NCBI RefSeq assembly: GCF_014863355.1
Contig: NZ_JACZEP010000002.1
Location: 744,001 to 808,000, forward strand
Length of the DNA stretch: 64,000 bases
Reading direction: 5' to 3'
Source: Aminobacter carboxidus
Lineage (GTDB): Bacteria > Pseudomonadota > Alphaproteobacteria > Rhizobiales > Rhizobiaceae
Part shown: positions 1 to 7,857 of the stretch, one piece after another
Layout of the letters: every line of letters starts with the position of its first letter
Numbering within the stretch: position 1 is the stretch's first letter
Translations under genes and position numbers: made by a program
Notes under the pieces: generated by a model
What the model was told of the DNA's origin: nothing
What the model saw: the letters and a program-made list of their open reading frames with translations, nothing else
Databases searched by the model: none

Positions 1-6
1 GCACAG

Positions 7-34
7 GGCTCCTGACAGCGTATTGTCAGGAGCC
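7..34. promoter_or_regulatory. Operator-like palindrome, copy 1
   Basis: Perfect 11-bp inverted repeat (7-17 and 24-34). Its core is TCCTGACA-N6-TGTCAGGA. The same core with the same 6-base spacer recurs at 882-903. It overlaps the stop codon of the DJ-1 gene, so it could also act as a terminator hairpin, or as the operator of a gene lying left of the window. The conserved spacing favours a protein-binding site of TetR type; that is inference. Confidence 0.55.
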
Positions 35-637
35 GTCACCATGACCATGTTTGGCCATGGCATGCTCGCGCGCAAACATGGCGCGCATCTCGCCGATCTG
101 TCCGGCCATCTCGGGATAGAGCGTCTCGAGGAAGGCTGCGGCGAACGTACCAGGTGCCGAGCCCGCGGCGGAGACGATGTTGCCGTCGGCGACGGCATGC
201 GGCACGTCCTTGTAGCTTGCCGCGCCGGCATAGGCCGGCTCATGTCCGAGGATCCAGTCGCGGCCGTTCGAGGTGTGGGAGACACCTGCAAACAGGCCGG
301 CCCGGGCCAGCGCCAGCGTGCCGGCGCAGATGCCGCCGACGACGCCGCCACGCGCGGCAACGGCCTTGAGCAGCGGCGCAACGTCAGGCGCGTCCTTTGC
401 CGTCCAGCCATCCGAGCCGATGACGGCGACCGCGTCGAGATCCATGTTTTCCGCGGGATTTGCGCCACGCGTCGGCGACAGGCTGAAGCCGGCGATCGAG
501 GTCAGCGGTGCGGCATGCGGCGAAATCGCGATCGCGCGCGCGCCGAACCACTCGACCGCCGACGCGGCCAGAAGGCCGTATTCCCAGTCGGCATAGCCTT
601 CGATGAACAGGACGCCGATTGTCTTGGATGCGGTCAT
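26..637 (-). CDS. DJ-1/PfpI family protein
   Basis: 203-residue single-domain protein of the DJ-1/PfpI (class I glutamine amidotransferase-like) superfamily. The N-terminus has the usual beta strand, GVLFIEGYADWEYG, and the nucleophile elbow is GGICAGTLALA, with the Cys in the position typical of this family. Members include chaperones, glyoxalase III-like enzymes and isonitrile hydratases, so the substrate is not predictable. The ATG at 635-637 is preceded by GAGGGG. It lies 26 bp downstream of the DUF1127 gene on the same strand and is probably co-transcribed with it. Operator-like palindromes sit at both ends of this two-gene unit. Confidence 0.88.
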   Translation of the reverse strand: MTASKTIGVLFIEGYADWEYGLLAASAVEWFGARAIAISPHAAPLTSIAGFSLSPTRGANPAENMDLDAVAVIGSDGWTAKDAPDVAPLLKAVAARGGVVGGICAGTLALARAGLFAGVSHTSNGRDWILGHEPAYAGAASYKDVPHAVADGNIVSAAGSAPGTFAAAFLETLYPEMAGQIGEMRAMFAREHAMAKHGHGDGS

Positions 638-663
638 GAGCGTGTCCCCTCTGTCAGGCGATG

Positions 664-837
664 TCAGTTACGGTCGGTTCGGCGAGCGTCGAAACGATCG
701 GGCCAGCCGATATCCTTGCGGATGCTTGTCGGCAAAGAATTCATGAGGCGCTCGGTGCGGATCTCATTGTGCATGGTCCTGACCTTGCCGGCATAGTGTC
801 TGATGGTGCGAAATATGTCAGGTGCGAACGTGTTCAT
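664..837 (-). CDS. DUF1127 small protein
   Basis: 57-residue Arg-rich protein. Its C-terminal half (LMNSLPTSIRKDIGWPDRF) matches the short DUF1127 motif in which a helix is followed by L..LP....DIG. The ATG at 835-837 is chosen because AGGAGGACC (841-849) lies just upstream; the longer reading frame to 876 lacks a ribosome site. DUF1127 proteins in alphaproteobacteria have been linked to phosphate, carbon and small-RNA physiology. Here the gene leads a unit with the DJ-1 gene and has an operator-like palindrome about 45 bp upstream of its start. Confidence 0.8.
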   Translation of the reverse strand: MNTFAPDIFRTIRHYAGKVRTMHNEIRTERLMNSLPTSIRKDIGWPDRFDARRTDRN

Positions 838-880
838 GACGGGTCCTCCTAATCTTGTACGAGAGGAGTATCGCACACCC

Positions 881-904
881 CTCCTGACAGCAGTCTGTCA
901 GGAG
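881..904. promoter_or_regulatory. Operator-like palindrome, copy 2
   Basis: Inverted repeat CTCCTGACAG / CTGTCAGGAG with a 4-base centre. It contains the same TCCTGACA-N6-TGTCAGGA core as the site at 7-34. It lies about 45 bp upstream of the DUF1127 start and 29 bp beyond the SDR stop codon, a natural place for a repressor that controls the DUF1127-DJ-1 unit. No candidate regulator gene is next to it inside the window. Confidence 0.6.
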
Positions 905-932
905 CGAGCAGCCGTCTTCGATGATCTTTCCG

Positions 933-1718
933 TCAGGCCTTGGCAGGAACCGTGGTGTTGAGCGCAAGCCGGCCGCCATCGGCGAAAATCGTCTGCCCGG
1001 TGATGTAGGAAGCGTCGTCGGAAGCCAGGAACGCGGCGATCGCGGCGATCTCCTGCGGCTCGCCGATGCGGCCAAGCGGGGTGCGCGACAGCATGCGGGC
1101 CTTGGCCGCCGGATCGGCCTTGGCGCGGGCCAGCATGTCGGTGGAGATCGAGCCGGGGCCGATGGCGTTGACGCGGATGCCATAGGGCGCGAGACCAAGC
1201 GCCATGACCGTCGTCAGCTGGCCGACGCCGCCCTTCGACACGGCATAAGGCACCTGGTCGGGGTTGGCGACGACCGAATTGATCGACGACATGTTGATGA
1301 TGGTGCCCGAGTTGCCGCCCGCCTTGACCCGTTCGACCATGATGCGGGCGACCGCCTGGCCGACAAGGAAGGAGCCCTTGAGGTTGATGCGGAGCACGCG
1401 GTCGAAATCGTCCTCGGCGAGGTCGAGGAAATCGGCCTGGTGGTCGATGCCGGCATTGTTGACCAGCACGTCGACGTCGCCGAAGGCGTCGATCGTCGAG
1501 GCGACGAGATTGTGGACGTCGAGGCGCTTGCCGACATCGGCGCGGACGAAGCGGGCCTGGCCGAGCTTTTCGAGGTCGCGCTCGGCAGCATTGCCCTGCT
1601 CCTGGTCGATGTCGGCGATGACGACGCGCGCGCCTTCCCTGAGGAAACGCTCGGCGATGGCATAGCCGATGCCCTTGGCGCCGCCGGTGATGATTGCCGT
1701 CTTGCCGTCGAGCTTCAT
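933..1718 (-). CDS. SDR family oxidoreductase
   Basis: 261-residue classical short-chain dehydrogenase/reductase. The N-terminal Rossmann motif GGAKGIGYA starts near residue 11, NNAG follows near residue 90, and the catalytic Ser plus YAVSK motif are present, with the C-terminal family pattern TGQTIFADGG. The start at 1716-1718 (MKLDGKTAIITGG) has CAGGAGCGG upstream; the longer frame to 1907 adds residues without homologous features. These enzymes are cytoplasmic NAD(P)-dependent oxidoreductases. The substrate cannot be deduced. It shares orientation with the GST gene upstream. Confidence 0.92.
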   Translation of the reverse strand: MKLDGKTAIITGGAKGIGYAIAERFLREGARVVIADIDQEQGNAAERDLEKLGQARFVRADVGKRLDVHNLVASTIDAFGDVDVLVNNAGIDHQADFLDLAEDDFDRVLRINLKGSFLVGQAVARIMVERVKAGGNSGTIINMSSINSVVANPDQVPYAVSKGGVGQLTTVMALGLAPYGIRVNAIGPGSISTDMLARAKADPAAKARMLSRTPLGRIGEPQEIAAIAAFLASDDASYITGQTIFADGGRLALNTTVPAKA

Positions 1719-1821
1719 TGTCCGCTCCTGCCCTTGTCGCCGGAAAGGCGAATCCAGTCGCGGACAGTGGCGGCAAGGGCGAGAGCGGTCAACGGGGAGG
1801 GTGGCGCGACCGCCGTCTTGC

Positions 1822-2472
1822 TCAGCCGCCCGATGCGGCGGTGAAAACCGCCAGTTGGGCTTCGTACGCACGCTTGTAGGCGGGACGCGCCTGGCCGCGG
1901 GCGACATAGGCGGCGAGGTTTGGATAATCCTCCACTATGCCATCGCCCTCCAGCCGGCGCAGCACCATCACCATCGTGAGGTCACCGGCGCTGAAGGCGC
2001 CATCGAGCCATTCGGCATCGCCAAGCCTATTGGACAGCTGGTTCATCCGGACGCGGATGCGATCCCTGAGCATCGGGATCCGCTCCGCGAGCCAGGGCTT
2101 GTCGCCCTCCACAAAAGGCGCCTGTTCGAGCTCGACGATCGGCGGCTCGACCGTATTGAGCGCGGCAAACATCCAGGTGATGGCGCGTGCCCGGGCATTG
2201 GCTTGTTTGGGCAGCAGCCCGGCATGGCGTTCGGCGATATGCAAGATGATGGCGCCTGACTCAAACAGCACGAGGTCGCCCTCCTCATAGGTCGGGATCT
2301 GCCCGAACGGATGACGCGCCAGATGCGCCGGCTGCTTCATCGCCTTGAACGAAACAAGACGGACATCGTAAGGCAGGCCCACTTCCTCGAGCGCCCAGCG
2401 CACGCGCATGTCACGGGCCAGTCCCTGGCCCTCGTCGGGAGAAGCCTCAAAAGCGGTGATGGTGGGCGTCAT
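1822..2472 (-). CDS. Glutathione S-transferase family protein
   Basis: 216-residue GST. The N-terminal thioredoxin-like domain carries the GQIPTYEEGDLVLFESGAI segment, which corresponds to the cis-Pro and glutathione-binding Glu-Ser motif, followed by the all-helical C-terminal domain. The ATG at 2470-2472 is preceded by CGGAG; the upstream extension to 2649 has no ribosome site and reads like non-coding sequence. Cytoplasmic; probably detoxification or reductive chemistry with glutathione. It is 103 bp upstream of the SDR and could be transcribed with it. Confidence 0.88.
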   Translation of the reverse strand: MTPTITAFEASPDEGQGLARDMRVRWALEEVGLPYDVRLVSFKAMKQPAHLARHPFGQIPTYEEGDLVLFESGAIILHIAERHAGLLPKQANARARAITWMFAALNTVEPPIVELEQAPFVEGDKPWLAERIPMLRDRIRVRMNQLSNRLGDAEWLDGAFSAGDLTMVMVLRRLEGDGIVEDYPNLAAYVARGQARPAYKRAYEAQLAVFTAASGG

Positions 2473-2740
2473 CGTAAGCTCCGGGTTGTTGCACATCCTT
2501 GCGTAGCGCCTCCAGAGGACGAATGGCCGGCAGGGTTCCCGACAGTCTCGTCGCATTTTCTTGAGCACTGGGCATTTCGCGTTCGGAAGTCCCAATGCGC
2601 ACGGCCATGGCGCGTTTGTCAGCATACAATGGCTGTGACCTTCCATCACCAGTGGCCGGGGTGGACAAAGGCCGTGGTCCCCCTATGTCGAAAGGGGAGC
2701 GGTGGGTGATGCCGACTGGCTGCGAGGAAAGGAACACATA

Positions 2741-3220
2741 ATGCCGACTGCCAAGAACACGATCTGCCTTTGGTACGACAAGGATGCGGAGGCTGCGGCC
2801 CGCTTCTATGCCACGGTGTTTCCCGACAGTGCCGTGCACGCCGTGCATCGCGCGCCCGGCGACTATCCCTCAGGCAAGGAGGGCGACGTGCTGACGGTCG
2901 ATTTCACTGTCGCAGGCATTCCCTGCATCGGCCTCAATGGCGGGCCGGCCTTCAAGCATGACGAGGCGTTCTCGTTCCAGATCGCCACCGACGACCAGGA
3001 AGAAACCGACCGCTACTGGAACGCCATTGTCGGCAATGGCGGGCGGGAAAGCGCCTGCGGCTGGTGTAAGGACAGATGGGGCATCAACTGGCAGATCACG
3101 CCACGCGTGCTGACCGAGGCCATGGCAGCAGGCGGTGGCGAAGCAAAACGCGCGTTTGCCGCGATGATGGATATGAAGAAGATCGACGTCGCCAAGATCG
3201 AGGCGGCGCGGCGCGGCTGA
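2741..3220 (+). CDS. VOC family protein (PhnB-like)
   Basis: 159-residue protein of the vicinal oxygen chelate superfamily, 3-demethylubiquinone methyltransferase/PhnB-like branch. Features are the start (TICLWYDKDAEAAARFYATVF), the GIPCIGLNGG strand, a FSFQIATDDQEETDRYW segment, and the CGWCKDRWGINWQI motif that characterises this branch. The start is set by GAGGAAAGGA just before 2741. Function is unassigned; members of this branch are common small cytoplasmic proteins in rhizobia. Monocistronic by context, divergent from the GST gene. Confidence 0.85.
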   Translation: MPTAKNTICLWYDKDAEAAARFYATVFPDSAVHAVHRAPGDYPSGKEGDVLTVDFTVAGIPCIGLNGGPAFKHDEAFSFQIATDDQEETDRYWNAIVGNGGRESACGWCKDRWGINWQITPRVLTEAMAAGGGEAKRAFAAMMDMKKIDVAKIEAARRG

Positions 3221-3279
3221 GGTGCTGGCAGTCCGATTACCACCGCCGGCAGGGCATGCCTGCCGGCCCGATAGTCGAT

Positions 3280-3385
3280 CTAGAGCAATTCCAGGAAAAG
3301 TGCGCAGCGGTTATCCGTCCGGAATTGCGCAAAAACAAGAAGATAGAGCGATTCCGCGATTCGAAGAAAAGCGGAAATGCTCTAG
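3280..3385. repeat. CTAG-ended interspersed repeat, copy A
   Basis: About 106 bp, bounded by CTAGAGCAATTCC on the left and the reverse complement of CTAGAGCATTTCC on the right, so it has terminal inverted repeats. The interior includes a TTGCGCAAAAACAAGA segment and an AGCGATTCCGCGATTCGAAG segment. Copies occur at 13502-13598 and 51196-51299 in the opposite orientation. The right-hand CTAG provides the stop codon of the GNAT gene at 3382. No coding capacity; MITE-like. Confidence 0.85.
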
Positions 3386-3831
3386 GGAAGGTCCTTTCGC
3401 AACCGGATGGCGGGTGCCAGTAGTGTCGCGACGATGCCGGCAAAGCGGAAGCCGGAGGCTTGGTAGAACGGGCGCGCCCGTTCGCCGGCCACGACCTCAA
3501 GCGATCGTGCGCCGAGCGCTATAGCGCTGCGTTCGGCTTCGGCAAGCAGCAAGCTGCCTATCCCCCTTCGCCATGCTTCCGGCGCGACGAAGAGATCTTC
3601 CAGCTCGGCTTGAGCGGCACTGTTGCCCGGCAGCACAGTCACGAAGCCGACGATCTTGCCGGCGATCTCGGCAACCGCGACATGCGGCACGTGTTCGGCC
3701 GGAACCTCACTCGCCTCCGGCAGCGCCTGCAATGCCTCGACATGATCTCCCCACGCCAGCGAAGAGCGCAGCTTGAGTGCGCCGAGGGTTTCCCTGTCTT
3801 CGGCGCGCGCCGTTCGAATGCCAACGGTCAT
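3382..3831 (-). CDS. GNAT family N-acetyltransferase
   Basis: 149 residues. It shows the GNAT fold: acetyl-CoA-binding motif A is LFVAPEAWRRGIGSLLL (Q/RxxGxG/A type), preceded by the VAEIAGKIVGFVTVLPG strands and followed by a C-terminal GFRFAGI segment. The substrate is unknown. The last residues and the TAG stop codon lie within the interspersed repeat at 3280-3385, so the C-terminus may have been altered by repeat insertion. Monocistronic by context. Confidence 0.85.
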   Translation of the reverse strand: MTVGIRTARAEDRETLGALKLRSSLAWGDHVEALQALPEASEVPAEHVPHVAVAEIAGKIVGFVTVLPGNSAAQAELEDLFVAPEAWRRGIGSLLLAEAERSAIALGARSLEVVAGERARPFYQASGFRFAGIVATLLAPAIRLRKDLP

Positions 3832-3944
3832 TGCAATCCCCTTGTGGGCCCCTTGTGGGCAATCCAGCTATCTATTCGCGACCACGCGGCGTGCTCGTGG
3901 CGGTCTGCCGTCGCATCTCTTTGGCGGGCACGGCACTGATGCGA

Positions 3945-4346
3945 TCAATCGAGCACCAGCCGGATGCCATCTTCGGCCTCGTCGCCGCCGGGGCCGTGAT
4001 TGCGAATGATGCCGACGAGCCAGTCGAAGACCGTCGGGCCTAAGCCGGCATGGGCGTCGGCGATCTCCTGGCTTAACTGGTCACGGTTGTCGGGATGGCA
4101 TTGCGCGAGGCGCAGCTCCAGCTGCCTGGCTGTCTCTTGATAGCCCAGCCTGGCCCTGGACTCCGCAGCGTTGGACCATGTCAGGGTGAAGCCCTCTGAT
4201 GTGCCGAAGCCACCCCTCAGAATGTCGTTGAACGCGTCGAGATTGCGGCCCCAGCGCTGGTTCGGGATCAGCACGCGGCTGATCTCATCGTAGAAGGTTT
4301 CCAGCGAATGGATGCGCGTGCCGTCGATGGTGTATTTGCTCTTCAC
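3945..4346 (-). CDS. Barstar-like (ribonuclease inhibitor) protein
   Basis: About 133 residues. It shows the barstar-family core: an N-terminal strand YTIDGTRIHSLETFYDEIS, then WGRNLDAFNDILRGGFG, which is the helix-and-loop segment barstar uses to block barnase-type RNases, and a C-terminal FDWLVGIIR helix. The longer members of the family, as here, are common in proteobacteria outside toxin loci. The start is taken as the GTG at 4344-4346 (MKSKYTIDG); the frame stays open to 4565 but the upstream residues look non-coding and overlap the DUF1801 gene. No barnase-like RNase is visible nearby. Confidence 0.7.
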   Translation of the reverse strand: MKSKYTIDGTRIHSLETFYDEISRVLIPNQRWGRNLDAFNDILRGGFGTSEGFTLTWSNAAESRARLGYQETARQLELRLAQCHPDNRDQLSQEIADAHAGLGPTVFDWLVGIIRNHGPGGDEAEDGIRLVLD

Positions 4347-4419
4347 GCAAGCGGCCTTCAACCTGCCCAACCGTCCGATTGCTATCACATGGCGGCCCTT
4401 GCGCAACGCCTGGATGCCC

Positions 4420-4836
4420 TCACATCTTCTCGCCGGGCAGGGCGCTTGCCTGCCGGACCCAGTCGGAGAACTGCGCTTCGTCGAACGGGCGGCCTTCATA
4501 AATGTCGAGATAACGCACCTCGGCCTGTTTCGAGGTTCCGGGCGGCAGCGGGGACAGGGAAGCACCCTTGAAGAACGCGACCTTGACGTATTTGGTCAGG
4601 CAGTGGAAGCCGAGGAACCAGAGGTCCTTTTCCATGCCGTAGAAGGGCGAATTCCACTTCACCGCCTTGACCACTTGCGGGACGGCCTCGGTGACGAGGG
4701 TGTCGATGCGGCGGCCGACGTCCTGTTTCCAGCCGGGCATGGCGTCGATGTAGGACTGGACGACGGTGTCGCCATAACCCTTTGATATCTGCGGGTTGCC
4801 GCCTGATAAAAGCTTGGGTGCTGCACTCTTGGCCAT
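4420..4836 (-). CDS. DUF1801 domain protein
   Basis: 138-residue protein with the DUF1801 (YdhG-like) fold: YIDAMPGWKQDVGRRIDTLV, then VKAVKWNSPFYG and a YVKVAFFKGASL strand. Members are small cytoplasmic proteins of unknown activity, often found beside SRPBCC and ArsR genes as here. The ATG at 4834-4836 overlaps the stop codon of the upstream membrane-protein gene (TGATG), so the two are translationally coupled. Last gene of the 5828-to-4420 ArsR operon. Confidence 0.85.
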   Translation of the reverse strand: MAKSAAPKLLSGGNPQISKGYGDTVVQSYIDAMPGWKQDVGRRIDTLVTEAVPQVVKAVKWNSPFYGMEKDLWFLGFHCLTKYVKVAFFKGASLSPLPPGTSKQAEVRYLDIYEGRPFDEAQFSDWVRQASALPGEKM

Positions 4837-5060
4837 CAGGTGCTGCCCTTTGCGGCCGGCAACCCATCCTGCTGGCTGCCGAAATAGGGCATGAAGAACA
4901 TGTAGATGCCGGTCGGGATCAGCACGAAAAGTGGCGGCAAGGGCAGGTAGTAATACCACTCGGGCAAAGTGGTGACGGCCATGCCGACGAAGATCGATGC
5001 GACGATCAGGCTGAACAGGAGCGAGGTCCAGCGATGGACGATGCGGATCATTTGGCTCAT
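4836..5060 (-). CDS. Small membrane protein in ArsR-SRPBCC operon
   Basis: 74 residues with two hydrophobic segments (roughly 12-32 and 38-58, the second being LPLPPLFVLIPTGIYMFFM), a short basic N-terminus and a polar tail. No family is recognised with certainty. The start at 5058-5060 has CAGGGAGT upstream; the longer frame to 5162 is discarded because it would overlap the SRPBCC gene. It lies between the SRPBCC and DUF1801 genes with tight spacing, so it belongs to the same ArsR-controlled operon. Confidence 0.75.
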   Translation of the reverse strand: MSQMIRIVHRWTSLLFSLIVASIFVGMAVTTLPEWYYYLPLPPLFVLIPTGIYMFFMPYFGSQQDGLPAAKGST

Positions 5061-5097
5061 TGCAATACTCCCTGAGATCGTTGGCCGCCCCCCGCGG

Positions 5098-5508
5098 TCA
5101 GTCGAGCTTGGCGACGACGTTGCCGAGCTGGTCGAAGAAGCGCGGCCAGCCGACTGTTGCACCCTGGAAATAGGCCTTCTGGGCAGTCGTGAAGCCGCGC
5201 TGCTCCATGCGCAGGCTGGTGCCTGACGCCGTGGGCGCGAGCGTCCAGCTGACGATGCTCTTGAGATCCTTGGTGTCCCAGCGATAGGACAAGGCGCGGT
5301 TTTCCTCGACAGTCTCGACCTCGCAATCGACCTGGCCCCAGTCGGCGGAGAGCGTGAAGCGGCGGCCGGCCATCGGGATGAAGTCGTTGTTCATCAGCCA
5401 TTCGGCGATGAGATGCGGCTGGGTCAAAGCGCGCCAGAGCTTTTCGGGCGGATAGGGAAAATCGCGTTCGACCACGACCGAGCGCGTGGTTTCCATTGTT
5501 TCGGTCAT
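5098..5508 (-). CDS. SRPBCC/AHSA1-like domain protein
   Basis: 136 residues of the START-like SRPBCC superfamily, activator-of-Hsp90 (AHSA1) type. The start VVVERDFPYPPEKLWRALT is diagnostic, followed by IAEWLMNNDF and a closing helix. These proteins bind hydrophobic ligands and are very often encoded directly behind an ArsR regulator. Here the ATG overlaps the regulator stop codon by four bases (ATGA, 5505-5508), showing translational coupling. Confidence 0.9.
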   Translation of the reverse strand: MTETMETTRSVVVERDFPYPPEKLWRALTQPHLIAEWLMNNDFIPMAGRRFTLSADWGQVDCEVETVEENRALSYRWDTKDLKSIVSWTLAPTASGTSLRMEQRGFTTAQKAYFQGATVGWPRFFDQLGNVVAKLD

Positions 5509-5828
5509 TGGTCCATCCTCTTGAGTAAATTGTCGAGATCGTCGAAGCGGTCGTTCCAGAAACCGGACATCTCCGTCGTCCAGTCGATCAGCGTCCGCAA
5601 CGCATCACGCTCGACGCTGTAATAGGTGTAGCGGCCCTGCTGCCGGTCGCGCACCAGGCCGGCCGTCTTCAGGATTTTCAGGTGCTTGGAGACCACCGGT
5701 TGCGAGACGCCGGCCTCGCCCAGGAGACCGACGACGGTGGTGTCACCATTGCGGCAGAGACGCTCGAACAGGCCGCGGCGTGTCGGATCGGAAAGCGCGC
5801 GAAAGATCGCGTCCTGAGGCTCGGTCAT
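5505..5828 (-). CDS. ArsR family transcriptional regulator
   Basis: 107-residue winged-helix repressor. It shows the opening IFRALSDPTRRGLFERL, the recognition helix region VSQPVVSKHLKILKTAGLV, and the wing RQQGRYTYYSV. It lacks an obvious ELCVCDL metal-binding box, so a metal ligand is unlikely; this subgroup commonly pairs with AHSA1-like genes. First gene of an operon of four. An 18-bp inverted repeat directly upstream (5833-5876) is the probable autoregulatory operator. Confidence 0.93.
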   Translation of the reverse strand: MTEPQDAIFRALSDPTRRGLFERLCRNGDTTVVGLLGEAGVSQPVVSKHLKILKTAGLVRDRQQGRYTYYSVERDALRTLIDWTTEMSGFWNDRFDDLDNLLKRMDQ

Positions 5829-5832
5829 AAGT

Positions 5833-5876
5833 CATACCCGATTGGCTATGCGATGACACATAGCCAATTGGGTATG
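5833..5876. promoter_or_regulatory. ArsR operator palindrome
   Basis: Two 18-bp arms, 5833-5850 (CATACCCGATTGGCTATG) and 5859-5876, matching as an inverted repeat at 17 of 18 positions across an 8-base spacer. The left arm begins four bases from the ATG of the ArsR gene, so a bound dimer would cover the promoter and translation start. The position supports autoregulation of the operon. Confidence 0.8.
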
Positions 5877-6060
5877 GGATTGTCAATGGGGGTGGTTTTG
5901 GAACGCAGCGTTAGTCGGACAGGCGTGTCTTGACCGAGCGTCTCAACTGCTTGACCGAGCGTCCAAAGCCATTGACTAGTTCGATAGTTGGAGCTCACCT
6001 CATATTGCTTGATCGGTACTGCGCCGGTGAAAAATCGAAGCTCGATGCCGGGGGGCGATC

Positions 6061-7086
6061 ATGGCAACACCACAGCGAGAGCAATGGCCGTTCCAGCCTG
6101 GTCTGGCGTGTTTCAACGCCTGGAAGAATGCGCTTTCCCTGCTTGTCGATTGCTCGATCCCCGACGACGCAGACCCCGCATCCTTTGATTTCCATGGTTG
6201 TGCCTGGCAGCTTCCCGGCGCCTTTGTGCACGTCAGCGGTTGTTCGGCGATGGCGATGTCGCGGACTCAGCAGGTCATCGACGAGCGACCGACGCCGCAT
6301 ATGGTGCTGTTCATGGTGCTGGAAGGGCGGGTGACGAGCAATTACGACGGCCTGATCCAGGAGCATGAGCCCGGAGACATCGTCATCGTCGACTACTCCT
6401 TGCCTTATGAGAGCGAAACGTCAGGCTTTGAGGCGATCGCGCTGACCTTCGACAAGGCCAGCGTGCAGACCGAGCTTCAGAACAACGCACATGGCCTTGT
6501 GCTGACGGTCAACGACCATGCCGGCGCCGTGCTGGGAACCCAGCTCAGGGGGCTGGCCGAATACATTGACGGTCTCAGCGTTCACCAATGCCAGGTGGTC
6601 GTTGACGGTATCCTGCATTTCGCCGCGGCCGCCTATGCGACCCCGGCGACGCGCGAGAGGCGCGACAAGCGGTTCCTTTTTCAGCGCGCATCGTCGACCG
6701 CGCGCCAGGGCTTGTCCGATCCCGACTTCGGCCCCGATGAACTGGTCGCGGCCCTGGGTGTCTCGCGATCGAAACTGTTCCGCCTGTTTGAGCCGCATGG
6801 CGGCGTGCAACGCTGGATGCTGGCCGAACGGCTGAGGGGAAGCCTGCAGAGCATCCTGCGATCGACGCCGGATCATAAGATAGCTGCCATCGCGCGCAGC
6901 CACGGGTTTCGCAGCGAAGCGCATTTCAGCCGCGCCTTCCACAAGCGATATCAGATCAGCCCGAGTTCCGTCCGTACGCTGGCCAGGGATTCGATGCGGA
7001 TGGCAACGTATGAGACCCTGCTGAAACGAGGCGGCGGCAACGGAAGCGCGATCGTCGAAGCCTGGCTTGCGGCCGCCCGCGCCTGA
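6061..7086 (+). CDS. AraC family transcriptional regulator
   Basis: 341 residues. The N-terminal part (about 1-210) resembles the AraC-binding-like domain 2 of quorum or catabolic activators, with a cupin-like stretch EHEPGDIVIVDYS. The C-terminal part (about 240-330) is an AraC/XylS double helix-turn-helix, with LAERLRGSLQSILRS and IAAIARSHGFRSEAHFSRAF followed by the usual YQISPSSVR. A GGGGGGCG stretch lies before the ATG. The effector and targets are unknown; no neighbouring gene is an obvious target. Confidence 0.92.
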   Translation: MATPQREQWPFQPGLACFNAWKNALSLLVDCSIPDDADPASFDFHGCAWQLPGAFVHVSGCSAMAMSRTQQVIDERPTPHMVLFMVLEGRVTSNYDGLIQEHEPGDIVIVDYSLPYESETSGFEAIALTFDKASVQTELQNNAHGLVLTVNDHAGAVLGTQLRGLAEYIDGLSVHQCQVVVDGILHFAAAAYATPATRERRDKRFLFQRASSTARQGLSDPDFGPDELVAALGVSRSKLFRLFEPHGGVQRWMLAERLRGSLQSILRSTPDHKIAAIARSHGFRSEAHFSRAFHKRYQISPSSVRTLARDSMRMATYETLLKRGGGNGSAIVEAWLAAARA

Positions 7087-7134
7087 GCGAAAGGCGGCCC
7101 GGCGGCCGCGCCCGCTTGTCTCGCACGCTGCTGA

Positions 7135-7857
7135 TCAGAACTTGTAGTTCAAGCCGCTCTTGAGCGTGTGAAAGGCGGTATCCATCTCGATCCGGTCTCC
7201 GGTGTAGATGAAATCTGTCGCCTTCAGGCTGCCGAGATCGACATAGAGATATTCGGTCTTCAGCGTGATGTTGTCGGTGATGCCATATTCGACGCCCGCG
7301 CCAGCGGTCCAGCCCAGATTGGTGTCGGAGAGCGTCTCATTGAACCCGTCGCTGCTGCTGTCGGAATACGCAATCTTGCCATAGGCGGCGCCACCTGTGC
7401 CGTAGAACAGGACATTGTCGCTGGCGTAGCCGAGACGGCCGCGCAACGTGCCGAACCAGTCGACCTGGATCGTATAGCGAGAGCTGAAGCCTTCGGTCGA
7501 TGACTCACTGTGTTCGGCCTTGATCCCGGACAAGGACAAATCCGCCTCGACACCAGCGACCCAGTTGGGGGCTAACTGGTTGATGTAGCCGAGCTGAACG
7601 CCACCGAAACCACCGAACGCCTGGTCGCTGACGTGGTAGCTGATCAGATCGACCTCGGTTTCAATGTTGTAGGAATTGTCAAATTTGCCGCCGCCAATGC
7701 CGCCATGGGCGCCGATGTAGAAGCCGTTCCAGTCATAGGCGAAGCGTTCCGAAACTGGTGCCGGCGGCAGTTCGCCGATCGCGTCGGCAGCCTGCGCGGA
7801 GGCCACGCCCAGGATCAAGGTGGAAAATATCATGGTAGTTCTGGCAGAATTTTTCAA
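7135..7857 (-). CDS. Outer membrane beta-barrel protein (Omp25/Omp31 type)
   Basis: 240 residues with a signal peptide that needs the TTG start at 7855-7857 (MKNSARTTMIFSTLILGVASAQA). The mature protein has the rhizobial small-porin pattern: DWNGFYIGAHGGIGGGKF, repeated amphipathic strands with GGVQLGYI, TLRGRLGYA, TEYLYVDLG, and the C-terminal aromatic LNYKF used by the BAM machinery. Probable outer-membrane structural protein. A second member of the family is at 38488. Confidence 0.9.
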   Translation of the reverse strand: MKNSARTTMIFSTLILGVASAQAADAIGELPPAPVSERFAYDWNGFYIGAHGGIGGGKFDNSYNIETEVDLISYHVSDQAFGGFGGVQLGYINQLAPNWVAGVEADLSLSGIKAEHSESSTEGFSSRYTIQVDWFGTLRGRLGYASDNVLFYGTGGAAYGKIAYSDSSSDGFNETLSDTNLGWTAGAGVEYGITDNITLKTEYLYVDLGSLKATDFIYTGDRIEMDTAFHTLKSGLNYKF

